Source of the DNA: Phytophthora hibernalis
Taxonomy: Eukaryota > Oomycota > Peronosporomycetes > Peronosporales > Peronosporaceae
Assembly (NCBI GenBank): GCA_012656075.1
Contig: JAAKBF010000133.1
Coordinates: forward strand, 1-64,000
Direction of reading: 5' to 3'
Length of the DNA: 64,000 bases
How positions within the stretch are numbered: the stretch's first letter is position 1; each line of letters starts with the position of its first letter. The translations under genes and the position numbers were made by a program. The notes under the pieces are model-generated. The model saw only the letters and a list, made by a program, of their open reading frames with translations, searched no databases and was not told the DNA's origin. Shown here piece by piece: positions 45,948 to 55,516 of this stretch.

Positions 45948-46156
45948 CGGTCATAAGCGGCCACGATGTCGGCGCAGTCCTCCGAGAGATGGCTACCAGC
46001 CTCCCACGTGCTTTGATCCTCCGGATAGCCGCGCCACTCCACCAAGTATTGGTTGTGACCGCTACGCCCGCGGCGCCTCAGTACTTTCTCGACATGGAAG
46101 TAGAGAGCGCCCTCATTACCGATCGGAGGAGGCGGGGACGCAACGGACGCGTCCAT
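45923..46156 (-). pseudogene. Chromodomain at the C-terminus of the Gypsy pol
   Basis: LYFHVEKVLRRRGRSGHNQY, then LVEWRGYPEDQSTWE and CADIVAAYDRS, is a complete chromodomain fold. Such domains direct chromovirus integration towards marked chromatin. It is separated from the integrase by about 430 bases of Pro/Ser-rich or antisense-coding sequence. Confidence 0.85.
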
Positions 46157-46583
46157 GGATCGGGACGCTCCGCGTCAGGTGTTGGCGGCGCGCGCTTCAG
46201 CGCCTGTTAGCCATTCTGAACACACGAAGCTCGCGACTGTAGTGGAGGGTTGCCAACGGCTCTTGGAGTCGCAGAGGACTGACTTAGTGGCCCTGCGAGG
46301 GAGCCTGCATTCCGTCGAGTCGACTGTGAGTCATTTGGCTCCAAGTGTGGTTCAGCTCGAACGCAGTGCGGGTGATCGCCAGCGGCAGGTCGATCGCTCG
46401 AGCGAGGGTCTTCGACAAGCGCTTTATCGATGCTCGGAGAGCGAGAGAGCCCTCGCGAGTGACCGTGCTGAGCTTCACAAGCACTTGGGTGGCTCCGCGA
46501 CCGCTACTCTCGCGTTGAGGCGTTGGAGAGCCGTGCTCCTCCGACTGCTCCGCCCCCTGCGACCGTTCCTCCGCCGGATATGA
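46155..46583 (+). CDS. Antisense ORF between integrase and chromodomain
   Basis: The plus-strand ATG at 46155 opens 142 codons with a clear coiled-coil character (VVEGCQRLLESQRTDLVAL, DRQRQVDRSSEGLRQALYRC). In a neighbouring frame, coding-like sequence continues to about 46670 (PPDMMQMMANAFRHFANTSD). The minus strand over the same bases reads less like protein. It could be an antisense gene of the chromovirus, a third nested fragment, or chance. Confidence 0.35.
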   Translation: MDRDAPRQVLAARASAPVSHSEHTKLATVVEGCQRLLESQRTDLVALRGSLHSVESTVSHLAPSVVQLERSAGDRQRQVDRSSEGLRQALYRCSESERALASDRAELHKHLGGSATATLALRRWRAVLLRLLRPLRPFLRRI

Positions 46584-47770
46584 TGCAGATGATGGCGAAC
46601 GCGTTTCGCCACTTCGCGAATACGTCGGACTCTCAGAGTCATTCACCTCGGCCTGGTGATAAGGCTTAAGAAGTCCCACGTAGAACGTCGGGTGCGTGGT
46701 CATAGCCGACGGCAGGTCCAATGTGTATGCGTTGCCATGGACTCCGATGAACGTGAACGGCCCCACGAACCTTGGACGCAGCTTTGTGCTGCCCACCGTA
46801 GTGACGGCCTGCATAGGGAGATTTTTAGCGTTTAAGAGGGCCTGGTCCCCAAGTTTAAACACATTCACGTTCCTTCGCCCTCGGCGATCACTGTTTTCCT
46901 TCTGTGTGTCTTGCGCGGCAGCCATAGCGTCCCGGACGCGTTGCCTTACGGCTTCACCAGTCTCGATGAACGCCAACAGGTTCCGTTTGACGGACGGACG
47001 CAGGCCTTTAAGGCCCCTCGGGTCTTCGGCGTCAGCCTCTCCCCACTCAAATTAGAAGCCGGAGGTAACGACAGTGGCGTATGCGGATGGCGTAGCCCGT
47101 TAACGTAGAATGGGGTGAAACCCGTCGACGAATGCACAGCATTATTCAGCGCGAACTCAACCTGCGGCAGCAGCGTGCTCCACTTTGTGGGTTCTTCGGC
47201 GCAGACGCTGCGCAACACATCCTCCAACACGCAGTTCACCCTCTCGGTTTGACCGTCTGTCTGCGGATGGTCCGCCGTAGACATGTCCAATCTCGTTCCG
47301 AGAAGACGGAACAAGTGTTTCCAGAAGTGTGAGACGAAGCGGGGATCCCGATCACTCACGAACGCCTCCGGAAGGCCATTATGTCGAAAGACATTGTCGA
47401 CAAAGAGTTGAGCCTCTTATGGCGCCGTCACACTCTTTTTCACTGCGGCTAGCCGCACCATCTTACTGAGACGGCAAACGAAGACCAAGATACCAGTGTG
47501 GCCGCGTGCATCTGCCGGAAGATCGAAGATGAAGTCCATGCTCACCGAGCGCCAGCAATCGGCCGGCACCGGCAAGCTCATCAAGGGAGCCGATGACCAG
47601 GGAGCGGGTTTCACACGTTGGCACGTTTCGCACGTCTGCACGTACTTCCGAACCCACTTGTACATGTGAGGCCACCAGAAGTTGCGCGCCACGGACGTGT
47701 ATGTCTTCTCACGTCCAAGATGGCCGCTGAGCGGCGTGTCTTGACCCTCGTAGAGAACGCAATGCCGCAA
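46284..47770 (-). pseudogene. Gypsy integrase
   Basis: The HHCC zinc-binding part ends ARNFWWPHMYKWVRKYV and CETCQRVK. The core has the first Asp in VSMDFIFDLP, the second in SDRDPRFVSHFWK and the Glu in DGQTERVN; a TAA at 47417-47419 interrupts it. The C-terminal part reads KLRPRFVGPFTFIGVHGNAY and HPTFYVGLLKPYH. Downstream of about 46600 the minus frame loses coding character until the chromodomain. Confidence 0.85.
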
Positions 47771-49371
47771 GTCCTCGTCCTATGCGAGGCTCTTCGCCTT
47801 CATCGACTTGGTAATAGAGGAGACCTTCGACCAGAGAGTAGCGGTGCAACCGCGAGCGCTGCCGCGCAGTTATCTTCACCGCTGCCTTCGGCGTACCGAG
47901 TGCTCTAACGAGATCGACCAGATCTTCGTCCTCGGCGTACGCCTCTCGCAGAAGCTCATAGAGAGGGGACTCGAGGTACGCGACGTGCGCCAGCTCGTAG
48001 TCCGGACGTCGGGAAAGTGCGTCCGCGAGGACGTTCTGCTTTCCTGACTTGTACTCCACCGTGAAGTTATACTCCGCGAAGAAGGAGAGCCACCGCGCCA
48101 TGCGTTGGGAGAGATGAGGCGACGATGTCGCAGTCCGCCAGGACGCGTGGTCTGTGTAGATCACAAAGGGTTTACTGCCAAGCAGGTGTACCCGAAATTT
48201 CACCAGCGCGTACTTCATAGCGAGAAGTTCCTTGTCGTGGACCGGGTAGTTCTTCTCTGCCGCCTTTAGTTGGCGCGACTGGAACGAGACCACTCGCTCT
48301 CTGCTATCGGCATCGACTTGCAGAAGCGCACAGCCAATGGCAAAGTCCGATGCATCGCATACTACACTGAACGGGCGATCGTCGTCTGGCAAAGCCAAGA
48401 TCGGAGCGCTCTGCAAACTTCTTTTGATAGACTCAAACGCTTGGTGAGCCTCGTCGTTCCACGACCATTCCGTGTCCTTCTTCAGGAGGTTGGTCAATGG
48501 CCGCGCCATCTCGGCATAATTGGCACTGTACTTGTGGAAGTAGTTGGCTAGGCCAAGCCACTTACGTAGGTCCTTCTGGGATACGGGAACCGGCCACTGC
48601 GCAATCGCTTAAACCTTCTCCGGATCCGCGCGGATGCCATCCTTGCCAAGGAAACGTCCCAAGAAGGGAATCTCTTCGGCGCCGAAGATGCACTTGTTGA
48701 TGTTCGCATACAAGCGATTCTCGCGCATGCACATCAAAACCTCGCGGAGGTGATCGATGTGAGCCTCGACGGCCGTCTTGTCTTCCGAGGCACGACTGTG
48801 CACGAAGATATCATCGAAGTACGTCTGTGCGAACGCCCGCATCGGCCGAAAAAGTTGCGTCACCAGCCGATTGAACGTGGCCGGAGCGTTTGACAGCCCC
48901 TGGGGTATCACAAGCCACTCCCACAACATCCCACTGGGAGTAATCATCGCTGTGAGGGGTACGTCGGACTCGCGCATCAGCAGCTGATAATAGCCGTCGA
49001 CCATGTCGAGTGCGCTGAAGATAGTGCATCCTGCCATGTTGTTCTGCAACACGTCCTTCCGAGGGATTGGCGTGAACGCCGGTATCGTCGCTGCATTCAA
49101 CTTGTTGAACGCGTGCACTTTGCGCCATTTACCGTTGGGCTTCTTTACGCAAAACGTCGGGGACGAGTGCGGCGACTTCGACTCGCGTACCATGCCCGCG
49201 GCATACTTGGCTGCGAAGAAGGCGTCGATTACGTCGACTTGCTCCTTCGGTAATGGCCACTGGCGAGTCGTGCAGTACTTGGTGCCCGGCACCAGATCGA
49301 TTTCGTGTCGAACCCCTATCCGGAGGCAACACCGACGGTGGGTCATCGCTGACGACATCCGAGAACTCCAT
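47709..49371 (-). pseudogene. Gypsy reverse transcriptase and RNase H
   Basis: RT carries RQWPLPKEQVDVID, KPNGKWRKVHAFNKLNA, TIFSALDMVDGYYQLLM, VIPQGLSNAPATFNRLV and the catalytic TYFDDIFVHS near 48800. RNase H carries VVCDASDFAIGCALLQ, YPVHDKELLAMKYAL, IYTDHASW and NVLADALSRRPDY. A TAA stop at 48609-48611 separates them in frame. Confidence 0.88.
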
Positions 49372-49747
49372 CAGGAGAGGGTAGTACGGGTCCGACAGGT
49401 CCTTCAGGATGGCCGCGCCATACCTTTTCTACCTCAACGAGGATCGCTCATCTTCAAGCACCTCCGGGTCCATGACGAAGAGGTATTGAGCTCGACCGAG
49501 TCGTGTTCGCGGGGATGAGGAGCATCTCCTCGAACTCGCCAGCCGTCAGCGAATCCAAAAATTCCACATATGAGAGCTCTTCCAACACGAGTAACTCCGC
49601 TACGGTAGGCAGAGGAGCCAGATTCACGCCTTCCTTGCGTTCTACTGTGAGAACATCAAACACCACTGGTGTGGTCGCCTCACCCGAAGAGACCGCCTCG
49701 CGGTATGAACTTGCAGCGGCTGACGCAGCCTGAACATCTTCCAACGT

Positions 49748-49992
49748 GGGTGTCCCTGCTTGACCACTCTGTGTTGCGCGAGCTCCGGCTCCAGCGACTT
49801 GTCCTGCGCGAGCTGACCCAGCATCGATGCCTTGCGTAGTGGGAGACCCTACTCGACCACTCTTCGTTGCGCGAGCACCGGATCCAGCGACTTATCCTGC
49901 GCGAGCTGACCCAGCATCGACGCCTTGCGTAGTGGGAGACCCTGCTCGACCACTCTTCGTTGCGCGAGCACCGGATCCAGCGACTTGTCCAT
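49748..49992 (-). repeat. 93-base tandem repeat inside Gypsy pol
   Basis: About 2.6 units with an exact 93-base period (anchor AGCGACTT at 49793 and 49886; its first two bases again at 49979). On the minus strand each unit encodes 31 residues including GQLAQDKSLDPVLAQRRVVE. It lies between protease and RT. Confidence 0.85.
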
Positions 49993-50405
49993 CGCCGGCT
50001 CCACAGGCCTGAGCGACGCTCTCGATCTTGAGAGATCCATGAGCCTCATCGTGAGACACACACGGAACCTCCGTACATTCTCCCACATCCACCGAAGGCT
50101 CTTGAGCTCTCGAAGATGCAAGGCACGCGGGCGGAAACGCCGTAGGCAGATCGAGTACCTGCGAAGTGCCGTTCGCCGCGTGGCATGCGATGCTCGTGCA
50201 CAAACCCGTCCCGGGAAGAGTAGGAACATGACCCGCCAGGGCTCTGTCCGCGGGGGCTTGTGACTAGCACCGATGGTGCGACTTCTCCAGTCGTTCCACG
50301 GCTCGTGCTTTGTCAACCAAGGCATGCCGAGGATAAGATCGTACCGATCATCCATGTCAAGGACAATGAACGGTTCGACCGAGTTGAAGTCGTCAAACTT
50401 GACGT

Positions 50406-51782
50406 TCAAGGATAGAAGAACCTTTCGCGTAGACAAGATGGACCCAGTCGCCAGGCGAACAGATACATCGGTATTATTCTTAGATGCTTCCAAAGCACTA
50501 GCATACAATGCACTGTACTGGACTTCGTCGCGAAGTTGTAGGACGCTCCCGAATCAATCAGGATCGTCAGCGGCTCGTCGTACCCTTTTACACTGGCCGT
50601 GACAACCACGAGGTTAGACCGGCGGCGGTCACGGAGAGACACAACAGTTTCGTCCCAGGGGCTTGCTCTCCAGGAGGCAGAGGTGGTAGAGCCACCAACC
50701 TCGAGGAGGAGCGAAGTCTCCCAGCAGGGCGTCCCGCACCTACTGGGAGTTGTCGTTTTCCGACCCCGCAGATTCGATCATGTTAAGGGACGGCAGAGCC
50801 GCCTTGGCCTTGCCTACCCTCCACGGGTTCGTTGGACAGTTCCGACGGAAGTGGCCAAGCTGGTTGCATCCAAAGCAACGACCACTCGCGCGTTGGTTAC
50901 GCTGAGGTCGGGCTGACCCAGCCGACGAGATCTCCATGGAAGTGAGACCGTCGTTGGCCGTATCCGAGCACCCCTGTGCCGCGCGCACGCAATGTTCTTC
51001 CAGCATTCTGCATCGTTGAAAGTCATCGGCTATCTGCGGAAGAGCTCCGTCCGGACCTGACCCGGCTGAACGTCATCCATAAAGACCGTCACCTTGACGT
51101 CCTCAGAGAGGGAGCGCCCGCCATAGCGGCCTCGAACTTCTACAACTCCGTGACGTAGTCTTGAAGTGTACGCTTTCCTTGCTTGCAGCGCAAGATTAGC
51201 GATCGATAGCGATAATCCCCATTGGCCAAGAAGAAAGTCGAACGCAGCCCTTGTTCCATGAACGCCCACAAGGTGCGATACCCCAGAGACGACGTCTCTC
51301 GTGCCATCGCCCATGCGCGTGCACGGTCTCCCAGATTAGAAACCGCGAATGCGACTTGGGTCCTGGACTCGTAGATCTGCCCAGCGCTCAGCGCTATCTC
51401 GATCTCTCGAATCCAGAAGACCAGACTGTCTGCTTCTTTGCCGTCAAATGTCGGCACCGACATTTTGACGGGCTTCGTTATTCCTTGTCGCGCAGCATAC
51501 GGAGCAGAACCCGGAGGGATCACCTGCGCCGCACTCTGTGCCTCAGCTCGCATTGTCTCGCGAGCAGCTTCCTGCGCTGCAGCGCTCACGTGGGCAACCA
51601 GCGACGACTCGTATTTATCGAAGCGTTCCACGCGCGCCCTGCTGCTCCGCAGGCAGGTTGGGGAATCCAGCGAATTCTGCCTCGCCCAGCAGACTAACCA
51701 TCTTCTCCAGCGTAGCCCAGTGGGCATCTGAGAGGTGAGGATAGTCCTGCCGGGACGGCAGCCGGCTCCCTGAGTCGTCCAT
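50406..51782 (-). pseudogene. Gypsy gag, zinc knuckle and aspartic protease
   Basis: Gag opens MDDSGSRLPSRQDYPHLSDA and continues in shifted frames with VPTFDGKEADSLVFWIREIE and LILRCKQGKRTLQDYVTE. The knuckle CFGCNQLGHFRRNC has perfect CCHC spacing. The protease active site ILIDSGASYNFAT lies at about 50530-50560. Several one-base frame breaks separate the parts. Confidence 0.75.
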
Positions 51783-51826
51783 TCTCAGAGAGAACTTGAT
51801 TGTAGAAGTCCGCGCCGGTCGCGGTA

Positions 51827-53134
51827 GTGACTACAAGTGCTATTCCCGAGCTTTCTGAAGTCGCTGCAGTGTCCGCAGGACGCAGTGGAGGGGTGAGGTC
51901 GCTCGCGTGGAACCTCACCGAGGAAATGGATGAAGTGGCTAGACCCGAACCAGCCAACGGAGATCATGATGATGGAGCCACCGATATGCAATCGGTGGTT
52001 ATGACAGAGGATGCGAATCCTCTCGATCGTGCGAATGCCTCCCTCAATGGAGACACCCCGACCGCCAATAAGGTCCTCGGCCGGTGTCTGGAGGTGATGA
52101 AGCCAATAGTAACTGGATGAGAGCTTTCGCAGCGATATCAGTACGCCAATCAATTTGGATCGAGCTTGGTGGCGAATTGATGGTGCCTGTAGAGACTTGG
52201 AGCACTTGGCAGGTGGCCGAGGACACGATGCATTTTTTTCGCGATTTGGGGTGTGAGACCCAAGCGCTTTAGACTAAGACCGATCTCCAAGGTTGGACGC
52301 CCGACGAGGCAGCCTTCGCACTCCATAGGTGGTAAGAGAAGTTCCGAACCGTATTCGCGGTGGCTGAGGCTGGAGATGGCTGTCGGGCGAGCGTTCAGTC
52401 AGCAGTTGGACCGGCCGACCCGCCCAACGTCCCGTTACCACAGACTCCAGTGAAACACTCTGTGGTGTCCACTGAAGACGGCGTATTCTCGGCCAAGGGT
52501 GCGACATCCACGTATTTCCAAGACTCACACATGGTAACACCCAGGTCCACGAGCCGAACGGAACGCCTGGGCGCGACGACCGAGGGTGCCCGTACCGCGC
52601 CAACCACCGGCCAAACGATAGGTCGGACTCGCTACGATTCGCGTGATGACTCATTGGACGACGGTTCGATCGACGTCGAAGATCTCGGAGGTGACCTGGC
52701 GGGAGAGTGGGCGCGCCAGATCCACGAGCTGAGCGCCACGGACGGCGAGAACTCAACACCGAGACTTAATATCGCGACGCATCTGCCGCTCGGCAACATT
52801 AAGCCATACATCGGTCTACGGGACAAGAGCGAGAAGTCCATGCAATGGCTCCGAGCTTTCATCTAAGAGATGAAAGGAACGCACACGTCGCCCAACAAGT
52901 GGTGCGTGACGTTCGAGCTTATCCTCCTGGACGGAGCTCTGCACTGATACCGACAACTCCCGCGCAAGACGAGACGCACCTGAAAGTTGTTGATCGATGC
53001 ATTCATCAAGTGCTACTGTTCTCGCCTAAACCAATCCGCGAAGGCTCGTTACTACTCTACGAAGCGACAGGAGAAAGAACACGTCCGTGACTACCTAAAC
53101 CGACTGAAAGGTTACGCTCGCAACGTGGGGTGCA
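51827..53134 (+). pseudogene. Gag-like core part, plus strand
   Basis: Coherent plus-strand protein sequence with frame breaks: IPELSEVAAVSAGRSGGVRS and LTEEMDEVARPEPANGDHDD near the start; later NIATHLPLGNIKPYIGLRDK, SEKSMQWLRAFI and NKWCVTFELILLDGALH, typical of the retrotransposon gag domain of oomycete Gypsy families. It ends RDYLNRLKGYARNVG directly against the right LTR, so everything after the gag core (knuckle, protease, pol) is missing. An in-frame TGA and other stops are present. Confidence 0.6.
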
Positions 53135-53556
53135 TGTGACGGGGGTCACACGCACCTTAGCTTTAGAGGAAGCGTTAACGCGCTAACCACAACAGACGCC
53201 TAGCGTTCCTGCTGTAAGCTTGCAAAGGCCTGGCTTTCCTGTCCAATAAGGTACCGAGTACCAATTGACTTGCGAACTTCCGGGTTAGAGTTAAACTGAT
53301 TTATATTAAGAACACTGTTGTAGTTCTAACTACTGCTAACTATCTGCATACTGAATCCCTGTCTAATCTGATCTTTTCTAATGGGGACCACCCATTTAGA
53401 TGTGCTGCTTTAATACAACTGACGTACCACTTAAGTACGACTGAAGTACGAATTAAGTCCTTGACGTGCCACACATCACGCGTGTGACGGACACCAATGG
53501 TGTGGACCACATCACAGAGGACAATGATCGCCCCCTGTCAAGTGGCTCCCATTACA
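53135..53556. repeat. Long terminal repeat, right
   Basis: Same sequence as 44022-44442 except a T/C change (GATAATG to GACAATG) and a small difference just before the terminal CATTACA. The gag frame at 53134 runs straight into it. Confidence 0.93.
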
Positions 53557-54969
53557 GACATCAACTTCCGCGAGTTGCTGTCGTGTGCATTTGCCGCTCA
53601 TGCGTGGGGATCACGGTGGGGTTCTGGTGCTACTCGCAATGGACGCCCGCGTCACGTTCAGTTCCATATCGACAATACGTCTGCGGTGGCGTGGCAAAAC
53701 AAACTCGCATCGCGAAATCCGCGCGCCCAAGTCCTTTCCGGTTGCTATGCTGGTGGGAAACGTTTTTCCAGCTACGATTCTCCGCAGTACATGTGGCTGG
53801 TGTCGACAACGATCGTGCAGACGCCGGGTGCCAAATCACCACTAACGCCTCGTATGCGATCAAGTTTTCGTCACTAACTTCTGGCTGGTCGCAGGAATCA
53901 CCGTCGGTCGATACCCAGGGTCTGACGGGTATTTGGCAACGTATCTCAGCGCTCACCCGTTGCCGACTCCACGTTCGAACAGTACAGTCGATCGTTAACA
54001 AAGTAAACGACGTGGGCTTCTCGCCGCGGTATATTGCCCTCACTAGAAGGTGTGCCACTGGCTCATCGAGTGCAGCACATTTCCGCCTTTATCCTCCACG
54101 GATTCCAGTTTGGTCTTGGACGTGGAGGGCCTATTCGAAGCGCTTCCATCATGTCGGTTCTCTTCGGCATCCGCCATTTCTTCGCGGCTGCCGGTCATGA
54201 CTTCCCCGTTGCGCACCCGCACATCCGCACATCCGCATGCTGCTCAAAGGGGTCAGCCGCCTCGACTCGCCACCGCAACGGAAAGCTCCAGTGTCGATCG
54301 CTCTCCTCGAGGCGTGTTTCGACAATCTCTCGATGGCTGAACCCTCAGCGCAAGCCCTGTGGGGGTCATGTGCTTGGCGTTCTTTTTCTCCTGCGACGCT
54401 CGGAGATCGTGGCGATCAGTGGTGGTTCTTTCAAATGGTTTTCTGTTCGTGCACAAGACATTGCAGTTGTGGATGCGGAGAACCGGCCAACCCTGTCTCC
54501 TTCCAGTGCGCAGTCAGTTTGCATGCGTTTCATCGGCTCCAAGACGAACCAAGGTGGTTCTCCCACTACAAGGCTACTCTTGCGTTCTGGACACCCATTT
54601 CTGTGCCCTGTGTTCGGCGCCTTGATCTTCCTTCAGGCCCGGGTAAACCTGCCCGTTGAAATTCCAGCCGCTGTGTATATGGACCGTCGCGGAAGTCCGG
54701 CTTGCGTCGCTACTGCTGACGTAACAGATGCCATCAAGCGAGCTGCCATCACTACCGGCCTAGACCCACGCGACTTCAGTTCTCATTCGCTACGCGCCGG
54801 CGGAGCCACACACATGTACCGAGCCGGAACGGATGCACTCACGATCCAGTTTCATGGTCGGTGGGTTTCGGACGCGTTCAAGACCTACACCAGACTCTGC
54901 AAGGAATCCGTGGTAACGCTGTCGGCAAACATGGTGGCTGGGCCACGGGGTGATTTAATGTTGCATTAG
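53557..54969 (+). mobile_element. DIRS/Ngaro-like element, right part (RNase H end and recombinase)
   Basis: This resumes the RNase H interrupted at 44021 (NFRELLSCAFAAHAWGSRW, HIDNTSAVAWQNKLASRN, then LLCWWETFFQLRFSAVHVAG and DNDRADAG in shifted frames) and continues into the tyrosine recombinase. After 54969 there is an AT-rich tail; the expected split direct repeats were not identified. Confidence 0.8.
54034..54969 (+). CDS. Tyrosine recombinase of the DIRS/Ngaro-like element
   Basis: An open frame of 311 codons (no ATG needed if it is part of a longer pol). It has the integrase-like N-terminal helices (SIMSVLFGIRHFFAAAGHD), an Arg-containing motif in VLFLLRRSEIVAI, and the C-terminal catalytic box DFSSHSLRAGGATHMYRAG (His-x-x-Arg) followed by IQFHGRWVSDAFKTY with the putative nucleophile Tyr. 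In such elements it inserts a circular cDNA without target duplication. The frame is intact while RT upstream is mutated. Confidence 0.82.
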   Translation: MPSLEGVPLAHRVQHISAFILHGFQFGLGRGGPIRSASIMSVLFGIRHFFAAAGHDFPVAHPHIRTSACCSKGSAASTRHRNGKLQCRSLSSRRVSTISRWLNPQRKPCGGHVLGVLFLLRRSEIVAISGGSFKWFSVRAQDIAVVDAENRPTLSPSSAQSVCMRFIGSKTNQGGSPTTRLLLRSGHPFLCPVFGALIFLQARVNLPVEIPAAVYMDRRGSPACVATADVTDAIKRAAITTGLDPRDFSSHSLRAGGATHMYRAGTDALTIQFHGRWVSDAFKTYTRLCKESVVTLSANMVAGPRGDLMLH

Positions 54970-55164
54970 TAGGGGCTGACGCATGACCATTTGGGGGCAC
55001 CGCTCTCCTCGTCCCTTGTCGGACTGAGCTGATGGTCATTGCATGAGCTCCCATTAATGTAAACTTTCGTTTACCCCCTAAGAATTGGAAAGGATTGTTG
55101 AATCGATTTCAGAAGGTTTTGCACTTTTGCGATGATTTTTAACTTCAGGATGAAGGTGAAGGTA

Positions 55165-55439
55165 CACCGTTCACTCTAATTAGTCGTGCTTCGAATATAG
55201 TCATGCTTCTGTTCTTTTTCGTGACACCATGGACAACAATTTTTTTCCAAACAGCTCAAAAGCGCACGACGACAGCGGTTTTAGACAGATCTCGCCGTGC
55301 CGAAGCCAATCATGATCTTACTTTCAATCAAATTTAAATATTATATTGTTATCACAATATCAAATCAAAAGTTTTGATTTCTACAACAAAAATCGTACAC
55401 CATTATTGTTCAGGGTCAGACTAATTAGAGTGAACAGTG
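55165..55439. mobile_element. Tc1/mariner-type MITE
   Basis: 21-base terminal inverted repeats (55165-55185 and 55419-55439; one mismatch) with sequence GTTCACTCTAATTAGTC next to a CAC start. Both ends are flanked by TA, the mariner-family target duplication. The interior of about 230 bases is AT-rich and non-coding. It lies just downstream of the DIRS-like element and 78 bases from the 3' end of the CLASP gene. Confidence 0.82.
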
Positions 55440-55516
55440 TAGCGTTTTAATCTTTGAGTCTCAAAGATATGATAAATTCAAGAAGCTGGTCAAAAAGTTG
55501 TAAAAGGATAACACTC

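Larger units (their letters stand above)
45923..51782 (-). mobile_element. Chromodomain Ty3/Gypsy retrotransposon core, no LTRs, decayed
   Basis: On the minus strand the order is gag (from the ATG at 51782), CCHC knuckle (50836-50877), protease, RT, RNase H, integrase and chromodomain, the layout of a chromovirus-like Gypsy. Neither end shows its own LTR; both ends meet plus-strand gag sequence of a different family. In-frame stops at 48609-48611 (RT/RNase H connection) and 47417-47419 (integrase) are substitutions, not indels, so the copy is dead. Confidence 0.82.
44017..53561. mobile_element. LTR retrotransposon insertion with GACAT target duplication
   Basis: Identical 5-bp GACAT sequences flank 44022-53556 (at 44017-44021 and 53557-53561). 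The two LTRs (421 and 422 bases) begin TGTGACGG, end ATTACA, and differ at only a few bases near their 3' ends, which implies a recent insertion. The interior has plus-strand gag pieces at both ends (44523-45947 and 51827-53134) and a minus-strand chromodomain Gypsy core (45923-51782) without LTRs of its own. No primer-binding site or polypurine tract is convincing beside either LTR. The element looks non-autonomous and mosaic, and must have been moved by proteins made elsewhere. Confidence 0.85.
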
